Positions 46,115 through 55,015 of a stretch of 64,000 bases of DNA are shown piece by piece. Each line of letters opens with the position of its first letter. Positions within the stretch are counted from its first letter, which is position 1. Source of the DNA: Crocinitomicaceae bacterium (lineage in GTDB: Bacteria > Bacteroidota > Bacteroidia > Flavobacteriales_D > Crocinitomicaceae); the NCBI GenBank assembly GCA_024643545.1, contig JAHEMR010000002.1, positions 62,001 to 126,000 of the forward strand, read 5' to 3'. A program made the position numbers and the translations under genes. The notes below the pieces were generated by a model. It saw nothing but the letters and a program-made list of their open reading frames with translations. It made no database searches and was not told the origin of the DNA.

Positions 46115-48157
46115 ATGTGCGGAATTAGCGGAATCGTTCAACTTCAAGGTCCTAGCGAGCAGTTGCCGTTTATCTTGAAAAACATGAACGACAAATTGAG
46201 GCACCGCGGTCCGGATGATGAAGGATTCACCCTTTTTCAAGATGAAAATGCACATTGTTTTTCTGGTCAAGATACTCCCATTTCAAGTGTAGAATCGAAG
46301 TTTACTTTCGCTCCGAAAGCTCCTATTGAATCAGCGTTTGAGCAGTCCTTTCAATTTGGATTTGGACACCGTCGTTTAGCGATTATTGATTTGAGTGCTG
46401 GCGGACATCAGCCAATGTGCCTTGAAGAAAATAAACGCCTTTGGATTACGTTAAACGGAGAAATTTATAACTACATTGAGTTACGAACAGAATTACGCAG
46501 TTTCGGCTACACTTTTCAAACGGAATCCGATGTAGAAGTCGTCTTAGTTGCTTATCAACATTGGGGCACCGAATGTTTAACTCACTTCAATGGAATGTGG
46601 TCATTCGTTCTCTACGATATGGACAAAAATCATTTATTTGGCGCCAGAGATCGATTAGGTGTAAAACCATTGTATTATTTACAAAATGAGCAACACTTTG
46701 CTTTTGCTTCGGAACAAAAAGCATTATTGGAGGTTCCAAGTTATTCACGCGCAGTCAATTTGGACGCCATGTTACCGTTCTTACTCTATGGGCAAGTAGA
46801 GTTGCAAAGTGAAGGATTTTTCAAGAATCTTTTTGAATTAAAACCTGGACATTTTTTCACGTTTGATTTATCCAATTCAAAACTGAAAACAGAAAGGTAT
46901 TTTGAATTAATTGCAACGAATAAAAACCAAGCGTTTCACACTACTGCTTTTGAGGAAACAAAAAAGCTCACGAGGCAAATGATCAAAGATGCGGTGCGCA
47001 TTCGGTTCCGGAGTGATGTTCCAATAGGATTTTGTTTGAGTGGTGGATTAGACAGTTCGACCATCGTCTGCACTGCCGCCGAAATCGCCAAAGAAGAATC
47101 CATATCCTCGTTGAAAAATGGAATCAATGCTTTTACTGCCAGTAACGATTCCGCCTTGGATGAGTCTAGTTGGGCAAAGCAAATCGTTGATCACACCAAC
47201 GCTGAATGGCACAATATCAAAGTCGACTCGAGTACGCTCGTTGAAGACATTCAACAATTGATCTATTTCCAAGATATTCCGCTTGCTACCACAAGCACAT
47301 ATGCACAAAGTCGCGTGATGCGCGCTGCACATGAACAAGGAATCAGTATTCTAATCGATGGTCAAGGAGGAGATGAGTTATATGCTGGATACCAAACATT
47401 TTACTATTCTTACTTAAATCAATTATTTAAATCTTTTGAATGGAAAACATGGTACAACGAACTCCGATCATTAGAAAATAGTCCGGTAACGATGAAGGAA
47501 CTTTTCGTTGCTTTCCTCAAAATTAACCTAAGTAAATTCCCTGCTATAATCCGTGCTTCCTTGTCTAAACAATGGAAGTCAGAAACGAATTTAATTTCAC
47601 CGAAATTCCTGCAATCCAACGCAAAAAAGGTACAGTTTCACGGTGAATTTCGATCCGATTCATTAAACCAACGGTTGAAGAGTTATTGCACGGAAACATA
47701 TTTGAAAGCATTGTTACGTTGGGAGGACCGCTGTTCCATGCATTACTCCATTGAGTCCAGAACGCCCTTTTCGGACGACATTAACCTCATCACGAGTGCT
47801 TTTTTATTTCCAGCCAATTATAAAATAAGAAATGGTTGGAGTAAGTACATTCTGCGTGAATCTATCAAAGGACTTGTGCCCGAATCTATTCGATTACGCA
47901 AGGACAAAAAAGGATTTTCTATTCCACAAAATAAGTGGCTAATGGAGCAAGAAGAAGCCTTTTTTGAATTATTTCAATTGTTGAAACACTTGGATACCCA
48001 TCATTTGGTGCAAAAAGAAATGATTGAATTGAATTGGAAGGTGTTTTTCTCTGATTTAAAGCATTCAAAAGAACAGGACCTCATCTTTAGGTATGTCTGC
48101 TATCTGAGTTGGTTAAAACAGTTTATTTTTCCGCAACAGGAATCTTCTTTAGCGTAA
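46115..48157 (+). CDS. asnB: Asparagine synthetase-type amidotransferase (glutamine-hydrolysing)
   Basis: The 680-residue enzyme has the N-terminal Ntn glutaminase (catalytic Cys2 in MCGISG, RHRGPDDEGF near 30-38) and a C-terminal synthetase domain with PP-loop SGGLDSS near residue 310. An insertion of about 30 residues lies between RGPDDEGF and the FGHRRLAIIDLS strand compared with E. coli AsnB. Its place beside GtrA, methyltransferase and flippase genes suggests amidation of a sugar acid in a surface glycan, as for the O-antigen enzymes of this family; making asparagine is the alternative. It overlaps the convergent gene by 35 bases. Confidence 0.9.
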   Translation: MCGISGIVQLQGPSEQLPFILKNMNDKLRHRGPDDEGFTLFQDENAHCFSGQDTPISSVESKFTFAPKAPIESAFEQSFQFGFGHRRLAIIDLSAGGHQPMCLEENKRLWITLNGEIYNYIELRTELRSFGYTFQTESDVEVVLVAYQHWGTECLTHFNGMWSFVLYDMDKNHLFGARDRLGVKPLYYLQNEQHFAFASEQKALLEVPSYSRAVNLDAMLPFLLYGQVELQSEGFFKNLFELKPGHFFTFDLSNSKLKTERYFELIATNKNQAFHTTAFEETKKLTRQMIKDAVRIRFRSDVPIGFCLSGGLDSSTIVCTAAEIAKEESISSLKNGINAFTASNDSALDESSWAKQIVDHTNAEWHNIKVDSSTLVEDIQQLIYFQDIPLATTSTYAQSRVMRAAHEQGISILIDGQGGDELYAGYQTFYYSYLNQLFKSFEWKTWYNELRSLENSPVTMKELFVAFLKINLSKFPAIIRASLSKQWKSETNLISPKFLQSNAKKVQFHGEFRSDSLNQRLKSYCTETYLKALLRWEDRCSMHYSIESRTPFSDDINLITSAFLFPANYKIRNGWSKYILRESIKGLVPESIRLRKDKKGFSIPQNKWLMEQEEAFFELFQLLKHLDTHHLVQKEMIELNWKVFFSDLKHSKEQDLIFRYVCYLSWLKQFIFPQQESSLA

Positions 48158-48935
48158 GCTCAAAGGAATTTCTCGGTAAACGATTCAAAATTGGACGCTC
48201 ATGAGTAATATCCATTGGAAGATATACCGCACAAAGGCTATTTTCAACTAAGTAAACATGTTGTTGCATGTCAACCGGTAAGGCTTGATATATTCCCAAC
48301 AACACCTCATAACGCGGGTATTCTGTGTCCACTTTTGCATCATGCCAAACAATAATGGATTGGTCATTTTTCAAATAAGACAACATTTTCTCTGTATCTC
48401 TTTTTACTGCTTCCGTGGAATGATCCCCATCAATAAAAATCAAATCAAACTTTTTATTTAACTGATCAAAATCAAAGCTTTGAGAATCACCAAAGACATG
48501 TTGAATATTGGTGATGCCCTCGGAAAAAAAACGGTGTGAGTCCACGTAGTTTTTCTCCAATCCTAAAGACAGTAATTGCTGATCACCCAAATTAAAAGAA
48601 TAAACGGAATCCACGTAAGGTGCGACATTCGCCGCGCTCTCCCCTCTCCAAGTACCAATTTCAAGGTAATCTTTCACCTGGTATTTTCGACACACTAATT
48701 GAAGTAATGCGAAATCAGTCGCTAACGATGAACCTGAGAGAAATGCATAAGGTGCAATCTGAACCTCATCGGTATCCATCAAATCAACCAAGCGAATTTG
48801 TTTAAATGAAGTTGAAGGAAAGGCACGTTGGAAATCTGCTTTAAAAACGAGCTCATCTTTCAGCACATTGTTCAATAAGTAAGGCTTTTGAAGAATGAGA
48901 AAAAATGCTTTGACCAATTTACTAAACTTATTCAT
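48123..48935 (-). CDS. Class I SAM-dependent methyltransferase
   Basis: The 270-residue protein has SAM motif I as YLEIGTWRGESA and the later LIFIDGDHSTEAVKRD segment typical of CmcI/methyltransferase-24-type enzymes. The substrate is probably a glycan sugar, given that a flippase and glycosyltransferase gene precede it in the same operon. Its last 11 codons overlap the 3' end of asnB on the other strand. Confidence 0.85.
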   Translation of the reverse strand: MNKFSKLVKAFFLILQKPYLLNNVLKDELVFKADFQRAFPSTSFKQIRLVDLMDTDEVQIAPYAFLSGSSLATDFALLQLVCRKYQVKDYLEIGTWRGESAANVAPYVDSVYSFNLGDQQLLSLGLEKNYVDSHRFFSEGITNIQHVFGDSQSFDFDQLNKKFDLIFIDGDHSTEAVKRDTEKMLSYLKNDQSIIVWHDAKVDTEYPRYEVLLGIYQALPVDMQQHVYLVENSLCAVYLPMDITHERPILNRLPRNSFELTLKKIPVAEK

Positions 48936-48938
48936 GTG

Positions 48939-50222
48939 CTACGCTCGCTTTGTTAAATGATTTTTCAATTTTCCAATCGTTTTTTTTAATTCCTTTAAGG
49001 ACGGAAAGACCACAAAGTTAGCACCTTCTTTTCTAAAATAAAGAATGACAACCAATGAGGTCACAAAATAAGAGCAACTCGCTGAAATGGCTGCTCCATG
49101 GATTTTAAATGTCGGGATAAAATAATAAGCTGTAATACACGTGACGATCAGTCCAACTGCGGATGCAATGGCATTTACGTAGTATTTACCATGCCCGGAA
49201 AAGTAATGCCCAATAATCAACGCGTAATTGAATACCCAGATTCCAGGCGCGAGGTACCACATCAATTCATTTAGTCCATTGAATTCTTTTCCAAATAACC
49301 ACTCATAAAATCCAGCCGGAATAACGAACAAGACAAGCAATGCGGCAAATGCTGTCAAAAGACCGTATTTTGTTAATTGCTCGGTAATATTTTTCGTGTA
49401 GCTCACATCGGTGGAATTGGAAATTTTCGCGTATTGCCACAAGGAAATACTCGTAGAGATCATCCAAATGGATTCGATTACCGATACTGCATTGGAGTAA
49501 ATTCCAACTTCCGCAGCTCCACAATCCCTTTCCAGAAAAAAATAACTCATTCGGAAGCTCAACAATTGAAATACATGTGCCAGTTGATTTTGGAATCCGA
49601 AATAAAACAATGACTTAAACGTGCCCCAAGTATTAGCCACTTCAAACGTGACATCTTTTTTCACATGTCCAATAATAAGCAGTGCACTCACAGACAAAGT
49701 AATGCCATATGCAGCGTAAAGTGAATAAACATAGGCCTCTGCCGTCCGATTCCAGTTCAACGTGAATTGTATTAGCAAAGCTGCCAAACTGATAAATGGC
49801 ACCAGAAAACTCAATAAATTAAATGACCTTAGGTTTTCTTTTCCAAGTAAAACAGAACTGTGAATCGATACTAATGAGGAAACAGCGCTCAAAATAACCA
49901 CAGACAGAATGAACTTGTCCGGAACCAATTCTGCAAAAACCAAAACTACATAGGAAATAACACTGATTAGTAATGTCCAAATATAGGACGCCACAAATAA
50001 TTCTCGAATGCGTAATTTATTTGTCAAGTAAACAATCGAAGCTCCACCAACCATGTTATCAAAAATGGTTACGATAGCAATCATGGTCAGTATGAGGCTT
50101 TGCTCCCCTTTCCCACTTGCTCCTAGGTATTGAGAAACGACAACAGCAATCATCAAGTTGACAATTGCCGAAATCAAACGAACGCCAAAATTACCTAGGA
50201 TTTTACGAAACATGCGTGTCAA
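48939..50222 (-). CDS. Oligosaccharide flippase (Wzx-like, MATE/MVF superfamily)
   Basis: The 427-residue protein has about 12 membrane helices. It begins with GVRLISAIVNLMIAVVVSQYLGASGKGE, the common first-helix pattern of polysaccharide flippases (given here only as a short match: QYLGASGKGE). It would move lipid-linked glycan repeat units across the inner membrane. It overlaps the glycosyltransferase gene upstream by 20 bases and precedes the methyltransferase gene by 3. Confidence 0.88.
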   Translation of the reverse strand: MTRMFRKILGNFGVRLISAIVNLMIAVVVSQYLGASGKGEQSLILTMIAIVTIFDNMVGGASIVYLTNKLRIRELFVASYIWTLLISVISYVVLVFAELVPDKFILSVVILSAVSSLVSIHSSVLLGKENLRSFNLLSFLVPFISLAALLIQFTLNWNRTAEAYVYSLYAAYGITLSVSALLIIGHVKKDVTFEVANTWGTFKSLFYFGFQNQLAHVFQLLSFRMSYFFLERDCGAAEVGIYSNAVSVIESIWMISTSISLWQYAKISNSTDVSYTKNITEQLTKYGLLTAFAALLVLFVIPAGFYEWLFGKEFNGLNELMWYLAPGIWVFNYALIIGHYFSGHGKYYVNAIASAVGLIVTCITAYYFIPTFKIHGAAISASCSYFVTSLVVILYFRKEGANFVVFPSLKELKKTIGKLKNHLTKRA

Positions 50223-51366
50223 TTATTGTTTCGTAAATTCCTGCAAACCTTGATCCAATAGCTTGATAACTAAATTTTTGCATTGCTTTTTGATGCATTT
50301 TGTTCGAATCATACTTGTCCAAACGTGATAATTGCTCCTTTATTGCCAAAACAAGTGCACCTTGATCTTCGGAAGGAACTAATTGCCCTTGCTCCAAGTC
50401 AATAATCTCGTGAATTCCGCCAACATTCGTTGAAACGATCGGAACTCCAGCTGATATGGATTCGATCAATACACATGGTAAATTTTCGAACCGACTCGTC
50501 AACACGAACAAATCTGAATCTTTTAGAAGATCTGCTATACCAGCCGCATCTAACGTTCCATGAAAAACGATATTTTGTTGGATGTTTCTTTGCCTTAATT
50601 CCTCGTGGAAAATGGAAAAATCTCCATCACTAACGATGTGCAAATGTAATTCTGGATTCCATTTTATTAATTCAGCAAAAGCACTAAATAATAAACGCGG
50701 ATTTTTCTGTATCGGGTCCAACGAAGAAACATGCACCAATTGATTCCCTAATCGTTTCGATTTTTCTCCTGGAATAAAAAGGGAAGTATCAATGACATTG
50801 TATACTACGTTCATGTGGGTCCGAATTCCGGAACGCCTCATGGCATTTGCAAGGTCTTCACTAACTGGTAAAATCATTTTTGCCTTATTGGCAACCATTC
50901 GCGTAAGAATTTGCTGTATTTTACTTGGACGTGGATATGCTTCTTGATGGTAACAAGTCCAATGTTCAGAAATGATGTAAGGGATTTTATGACGAATCGA
51001 AAGCAATCGTGCGATAATTCCAATGGGATAAACCACATTTGCATGAATCAACTCCGGATGAAACCCTTTCTTTTTAAGTCCCTGCAATAAATTAAAATAA
51101 CATAGAATGATGCGTAGGTTGTTCCAAATTGATCCAATGAGCGGAATGTTTGATTTAGGAATGTAAGCAATCGTTGTTGGAAAAGACCCGTTACTTTGAA
51201 CTATTTCCACTCCTCCTTTCAATTGATCGTCCAAACATACGTACAGCATTTGAACATGATGAAATTGTGAAGCAGCGAGTGCATGTTGAAACACGAAATT
51301 CCCGTGAGTAGGTTTTATCCGATTTGGATACCAACTGGAGAGGAATAAAATGTTCCTTTTCTGCAT
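50203..51366 (-). CDS. Family 4 glycosyltransferase
   Basis: The 387-residue GT-B enzyme has an N-terminal acceptor domain (SSWYPNRIKPTHGNF) and the GT4 donor-side motif FENLPCVLIESISAGVPIV with the Glu pair spaced as usual. It probably adds a sugar to a surface glycan. It is first in a three-gene operon with a flippase and methyltransferase; its 3' end overlaps the flippase gene by 20 bases. Confidence 0.92.
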   Translation of the reverse strand: MQKRNILFLSSWYPNRIKPTHGNFVFQHALAASQFHHVQMLYVCLDDQLKGGVEIVQSNGSFPTTIAYIPKSNIPLIGSIWNNLRIILCYFNLLQGLKKKGFHPELIHANVVYPIGIIARLLSIRHKIPYIISEHWTCYHQEAYPRPSKIQQILTRMVANKAKMILPVSEDLANAMRRSGIRTHMNVVYNVIDTSLFIPGEKSKRLGNQLVHVSSLDPIQKNPRLLFSAFAELIKWNPELHLHIVSDGDFSIFHEELRQRNIQQNIVFHGTLDAAGIADLLKDSDLFVLTSRFENLPCVLIESISAGVPIVSTNVGGIHEIIDLEQGQLVPSEDQGALVLAIKEQLSRLDKYDSNKMHQKAMQKFSYQAIGSRFAGIYETIIDTHVS

Positions 51367-51381
51367 GAATTAGCGCTAATA

Positions 51382-52521
51382 CTAGCTTAAGTTATGTTGG
51401 TAGACTTGTTGCAATTGTTGCAAAGCGTAATCGATTTCATCTTTTGTGGTGTAACGTGAAAAAGAGAAACGGACATTCGGACGAGTCATATCCGCATGAA
51501 TTCCTTCCAAAACATGTGACCCTTTTGTGGCACCAGAAGTACACGCACTTCCTCCGCTTACAGCTACTCCTTTAAGGTCAAGGGTAAATAAAAGCATGCT
51601 TGTTTTTTCGGTTGCGGGCAAACAAACATTTAACACCGTGTAAAGTGCTTTATCAAAATCAGTTTCTCCGTGAAAAGCCACTGTTGGGAACATACTTTTT
51701 AATTGCTCCATCATGTAGGATTTCAATCCAAAAACATGCTTCTGATGTGCTTCAACATCCTCGTACGCTAAATCCATCGCTTTGGCCAAACCAACAATAC
51801 TTGCCATGTTTTCAGTCCCTCCGCGAAGTCCTCTTTCTTGCGAACCTCCATGAATAAACGAAGAAACTTTCGTTTTCTTGTTCGCATAGAGAAATCCAAC
51901 ACCTTTTGGACCATGGAACTTATGAGCAGCACATGTGATGAAGTCAATATCGATGTCGGATAAATCAAACGCGAAATGCGCCATCGTTTGAACGGTATCT
52001 GAATGAAAATACGCACCGTTTTCACGACACATTTGTGCGATTTTTTTCAAGGGAATCATGGTAGCGATTTCATTATTCGCGTGCATTAATGAAACCAATG
52101 TTGGCTTTCCATCTTTTAATAGCGATTCTAACTGGGCTAAATCAATGTTGCCTTTGGAATCTAAATTCAATAAAACCAATTCGATTTTTTCATGCGCCGC
52201 AATAGCATCAGCTGTATGTCCGACAGCATGGTGTTCAATGGAACTTGTAATAATGCGTGTCACCCCTAATTGCGTTACCGCTGTATGAATCGCCATATTA
52301 TCAGCCTCTGTTCCACCTGACGTAAAAATTATTTCAGAAGGTGCACACTTTAAATGCTTTGCAACAGTTCGTCTAGATGTTTCGAGCAATGCCTTTGCAT
52401 TTCTCCCGAAGGAGTGCGTGGAAGATGGATTACCGAAAGTATCACTTAACACAGGAATCATGGCTTCAACCACTTCAGGAGCGACGGGTGTTGTCGCTGC
52501 ATTATCTAAATACACGCGCAT
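51382..52521 (-). CDS. Cysteine desulfurase (NifS/IscS family)
   Basis: The 379-residue PLP enzyme begins with YLDNAATTP. The PLP Lys lies in AHKFHGPKG (about residue 200), His in SSIEHHAV and the persulfide Cys in GGSACTSGA (about 325). It provides sulfur for Fe-S clusters and thiolated tRNA. The short lobe around the Cys looks more like the group with an extended flexible loop (IscS/NifS). No iscU or tRNA thiolase is beside it. Confidence 0.95.
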   Translation of the reverse strand: MRVYLDNAATTPVAPEVVEAMIPVLSDTFGNPSSTHSFGRNAKALLETSRRTVAKHLKCAPSEIIFTSGGTEADNMAIHTAVTQLGVTRIITSSIEHHAVGHTADAIAAHEKIELVLLNLDSKGNIDLAQLESLLKDGKPTLVSLMHANNEIATMIPLKKIAQMCRENGAYFHSDTVQTMAHFAFDLSDIDIDFITCAAHKFHGPKGVGFLYANKKTKVSSFIHGGSQERGLRGGTENMASIVGLAKAMDLAYEDVEAHQKHVFGLKSYMMEQLKSMFPTVAFHGETDFDKALYTVLNVCLPATEKTSMLLFTLDLKGVAVSGGSACTSGATKGSHVLEGIHADMTRPNVRFSFSRYTTKDEIDYALQQLQQVYQHNLS

Positions 52522-52576
52522 ATCAAAGTTTTGACGAAGATAAGAATTTTACAGCACTTGTTAATCGTGCAACAAC

Positions 52577-52607
52577 TTGTGGTTATTCTATAAAAAAGTT
52601 ATTTTTA
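52577..52607 (+). promoter_or_regulatory. Possible promoter of the methyltransferase-vanW pair
   Basis: TTG (52577-52579), a 20-base spacer and TATTTTTA (52600-52607), one mismatch from TAnnTTTG, precede the ATG at 52623. Confidence 0.4.
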
Positions 52608-52622
52608 TCCATACTTTAGAAC

Positions 52623-53288
52623 ATGGATGAAATCGTAGGCTTTTATGACGAACTAGCGGCAACTTATGAAAGTGATCGTTTCGAGAATTCCTATGGGAAA
52701 TTTATTGACGAACAAGAACGAAAAATCCTTCATCGACTTTTGACACATTCAGAAGAACGAATTCTAGATATGCCTTGCGGAAGTGGTCGCTTTTTGAATT
52801 TCGCACAGATTGGTATTGATGGCAGTAAGGAAATGGTCCGAATCTCCTCAGCTAAATTCCCTAATAAACATATTTTTCAGGCTGATGCTGAAAATACTGG
52901 ATTGGAGGATCATTCGATCGACACCATCATCAGTTTTCATTTTTTCATGCATTTAGATGAAGTGAAAGTAAAACGAATTCTTCAGGAATGTGAACGCATA
53001 TTAAAACCGAAAGGACGAATTATTTTTGACATTCCTTCAGCGAAAAGAAGAAAACTCATTCAATATAAAAGAACGAATTGGCACGGTGGATTTAGCCTCA
53101 ACAACGAAGCAGTCCGTGAACTCAACCCAAACTTTGAAATTCGGCAAAATTTCGGGATTTTATTTGTTCCGATTCACCGCATTCCAAAAAGAATAAGACC
53201 ACTATTTAGGACGATTGACCGAATTTTATCCAATTCATTTCTAAAAGAATATAGTTCCTATCAAATTTTCGAATTGGTCAAAAAATGA
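52623..53288 (+). CDS. Class I SAM-dependent methyltransferase
   Basis: The 221-residue cytosolic enzyme has motif I ILDMPCGSGRFL, the acidic strand FQADAENTG and the SFHFFMHLDE and LKPKGRIIFD segments of the small-molecule methyltransferase group. Substrate unknown. It overlaps the vanW-like gene by 4 bases, so the two proteins probably act together. Confidence 0.88.
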   Translation: MDEIVGFYDELAATYESDRFENSYGKFIDEQERKILHRLLTHSEERILDMPCGSGRFLNFAQIGIDGSKEMVRISSAKFPNKHIFQADAENTGLEDHSIDTIISFHFFMHLDEVKVKRILQECERILKPKGRIIFDIPSAKRRKLIQYKRTNWHGGFSLNNEAVRELNPNFEIRQNFGILFVPIHRIPKRIRPLFRTIDRILSNSFLKEYSSYQIFELVKK

Positions 53289-53992
53289 GCTATTGGAAAA
53301 ACATCAAACGAACCCGAAAAGTTTTATTACGGTTCTTAACGGATCTATTTAGCCGGGATTTGTTTCGCTTCTCTCGTAAAAAAAAGGAATCAATCCAATT
53401 AGACTATTCGTTAGCTCTTTCGCAAGAAATTAAGAAAAATGAAACATTTGACAGCAAAGTTTTCAATTTCAAGTTAGCCAGTAAACTCATTAACGAACAC
53501 GTCATAATGCCAAATGAAATTTTCTCCTTTTGGCATGTCATCGGAAATCCTGAAAAACAATTTCAAAAAGGCAGGACAATTCAGAATGGAAAAATTATTG
53601 AAGAAGTTGGCGGTGGACTTTGTCAAGTATCCGGAATCATTTACCACATGAGTTTGATTGCCGGCTTAAAAATAATAGAACGCTATAACCATTCTGTAGA
53701 CATTTACACTGAGGCTTCGCGTTTTTGTCCATTGGGAACGGACGCAACCATCGTGTATGGTTACAAAGATTTGAGGGTTCAAAACACGAATTCTTTCCCT
53801 GTAAAGTTCCAGTTGGAAGTTCGAGAAGACACCTTGCATGTAAAACTATTAAGCACATCAAAATTGGAAGAAAACAAATTGATATTCAATATTGAAAACA
53901 GTGAAACCGAAAGAAAAGTCCTATTATTCAATGAAGAAAGTCAATTATTGAGCACCTCGACCTACAAAATCATTCCTGAATTAATATCTTAA
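53285..53992 (+). CDS. VanW family protein
   Basis: The 235-residue protein matches the VanW domain: ANEIFSFW-like start (PNEIFSFWHVIG), GRTIQNGKIIEEVGGGLCQVSGIIY with the conserved Cys, and YNHSVDIY. A basic N-terminal stretch precedes it and there is no signal peptide. VanW was named from a glycopeptide-resistance cluster, but its function is unknown and no other van genes are near. It is cotranscribed with the methyltransferase gene. Confidence 0.88.
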   Translation: MSYWKNIKRTRKVLLRFLTDLFSRDLFRFSRKKKESIQLDYSLALSQEIKKNETFDSKVFNFKLASKLINEHVIMPNEIFSFWHVIGNPEKQFQKGRTIQNGKIIEEVGGGLCQVSGIIYHMSLIAGLKIIERYNHSVDIYTEASRFCPLGTDATIVYGYKDLRVQNTNSFPVKFQLEVREDTLHVKLLSTSKLEENKLIFNIENSETERKVLLFNEESQLLSTSTYKIIPELIS

Positions 53993-54002
53993 TTGATTTG
54001 AC

Positions 54003-54010
54003 TACTTTTG
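54003..54010 (+). promoter_or_regulatory. Possible -7 element of the small membrane-protein gene
   Basis: TACTTTTG matches TAnnTTTG and ends 23 bases before the ATG at 54034. No -33 TTG at normal spacing. Confidence 0.35.
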
Positions 54011-54033
54011 AATAATTGATAAACTCAATATAA

Positions 54034-54357
54034 ATGAACGAAGACTTGCAATTTTTCTGGGGAATGGGCATTCTATTTGGGCTTGTCATGCTCATGGCAA
54101 AGTCTCCAGTTGGTTGGAAGTACTTTCACAGCATCATCTTCTTAAGCTATTTCGTATATGCTTACTGGGAAATGAACGATGGGAACCATTCGGATGGAGG
54201 AATATACAGTATCCTTGTAGCGATAGGCACTGGATTACACATTATCGTTTTTCTAATTGGAAAAGTTATCTTCGGTTTTTTTAGACGACAAAATCAAAAA
54301 TCAGAGAAACTCACATCGCTCTATCAACAAACAACTCAAGAGAAGAAAGAAAACTAA
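54034..54357 (+). CDS. Small hypothetical membrane protein
   Basis: The 107-residue protein has three predicted membrane helices (about 8-20, 29-46 and 60-85) and a polar, basic C-terminus. I recognise no family. It is convergent with the next gene with a 2-base gap. Confidence 0.6.
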   Translation: MNEDLQFFWGMGILFGLVMLMAKSPVGWKYFHSIIFLSYFVYAYWEMNDGNHSDGGIYSILVAIGTGLHIIVFLIGKVIFGFFRRQNQKSEKLTSLYQQTTQEKKEN

Positions 54358-54359
54358 TG

Positions 54360-54998
54360 CTATTTTAGTTTGACCAGTGTTAACGAAGCAACCTTGACTG
54401 TGTTTTTACCAAACTTGAACGGTATAGTTGTGTCACACATTGGAAAATCGTACGGAACATGCGCATAGAATTTTCCCTTACGCAGGATAAAATCCATTTG
54501 ATTTAAATCTGGCTTTGTACAACGACTTACACTGCGTGTTTCCAATTTGGCGGCTATTTTCTTTTTAAAATCGGCGTGGGCAACAAAATCAACCTTGAAA
54601 ACAGAATCCTTTTTTAAAAAATATGTTTGGACTTCATTGACTTGAAAATCCTTATTACCCATCGGGCATTTTACTTTCACCACCTTAGACAAACAAAGCA
54701 AGCTTTTGCTGAAATGCTCCACTTTATACGTGATGTTCAAATATTCTTGTTCCGTACAAAACACACCTATCGTATCGCGCTTAATCAAATGCTTTAACAA
54801 CGATTTAAATGCCTTAGATGTGAGATTCGGATAGTTCAAGCGAATACTTTTAAGCTGAATGTCTTTCTGAATATATGGAAGTTGTGCTTCCGACAAAGTA
54901 CTAGATACCAAAGCCAAACGTTCATTTTCAGCCGTGCGATCTGTATTGCAGGATTGCAACAAACCAATAAACAACAAAAACATGATCGTAACTTTCAT
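54360..54998 (-). CDS. Hypothetical lipoprotein
   Basis: The 212-residue protein has a lipoprotein signal (Cys17 in LLQSC). The mature part is Lys-rich with scattered Cys residues and no domain I recognise. It follows rimO by 17 bases and may be on the same transcript. Confidence 0.6.
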   Translation of the reverse strand: MKVTIMFLLFIGLLQSCNTDRTAENERLALVSSTLSEAQLPYIQKDIQLKSIRLNYPNLTSKAFKSLLKHLIKRDTIGVFCTEQEYLNITYKVEHFSKSLLCLSKVVKVKCPMGNKDFQVNEVQTYFLKKDSVFKVDFVAHADFKKKIAAKLETRSVSRCTKPDLNQMDFILRKGKFYAHVPYDFPMCDTTIPFKFGKNTVKVASLTLVKLK

Positions 54999-55015
54999 TT
55001 AATGAGCTTTATTGA

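Noticed and set aside
53285-53992. Glycopeptide-resistance locus (VanW here, VanX-like at 6210-6965)
   Set aside because: The two genes lie 46 kb apart, and no VanH, ligase or VanRS genes exist; VanX-like has a lipid anchor.
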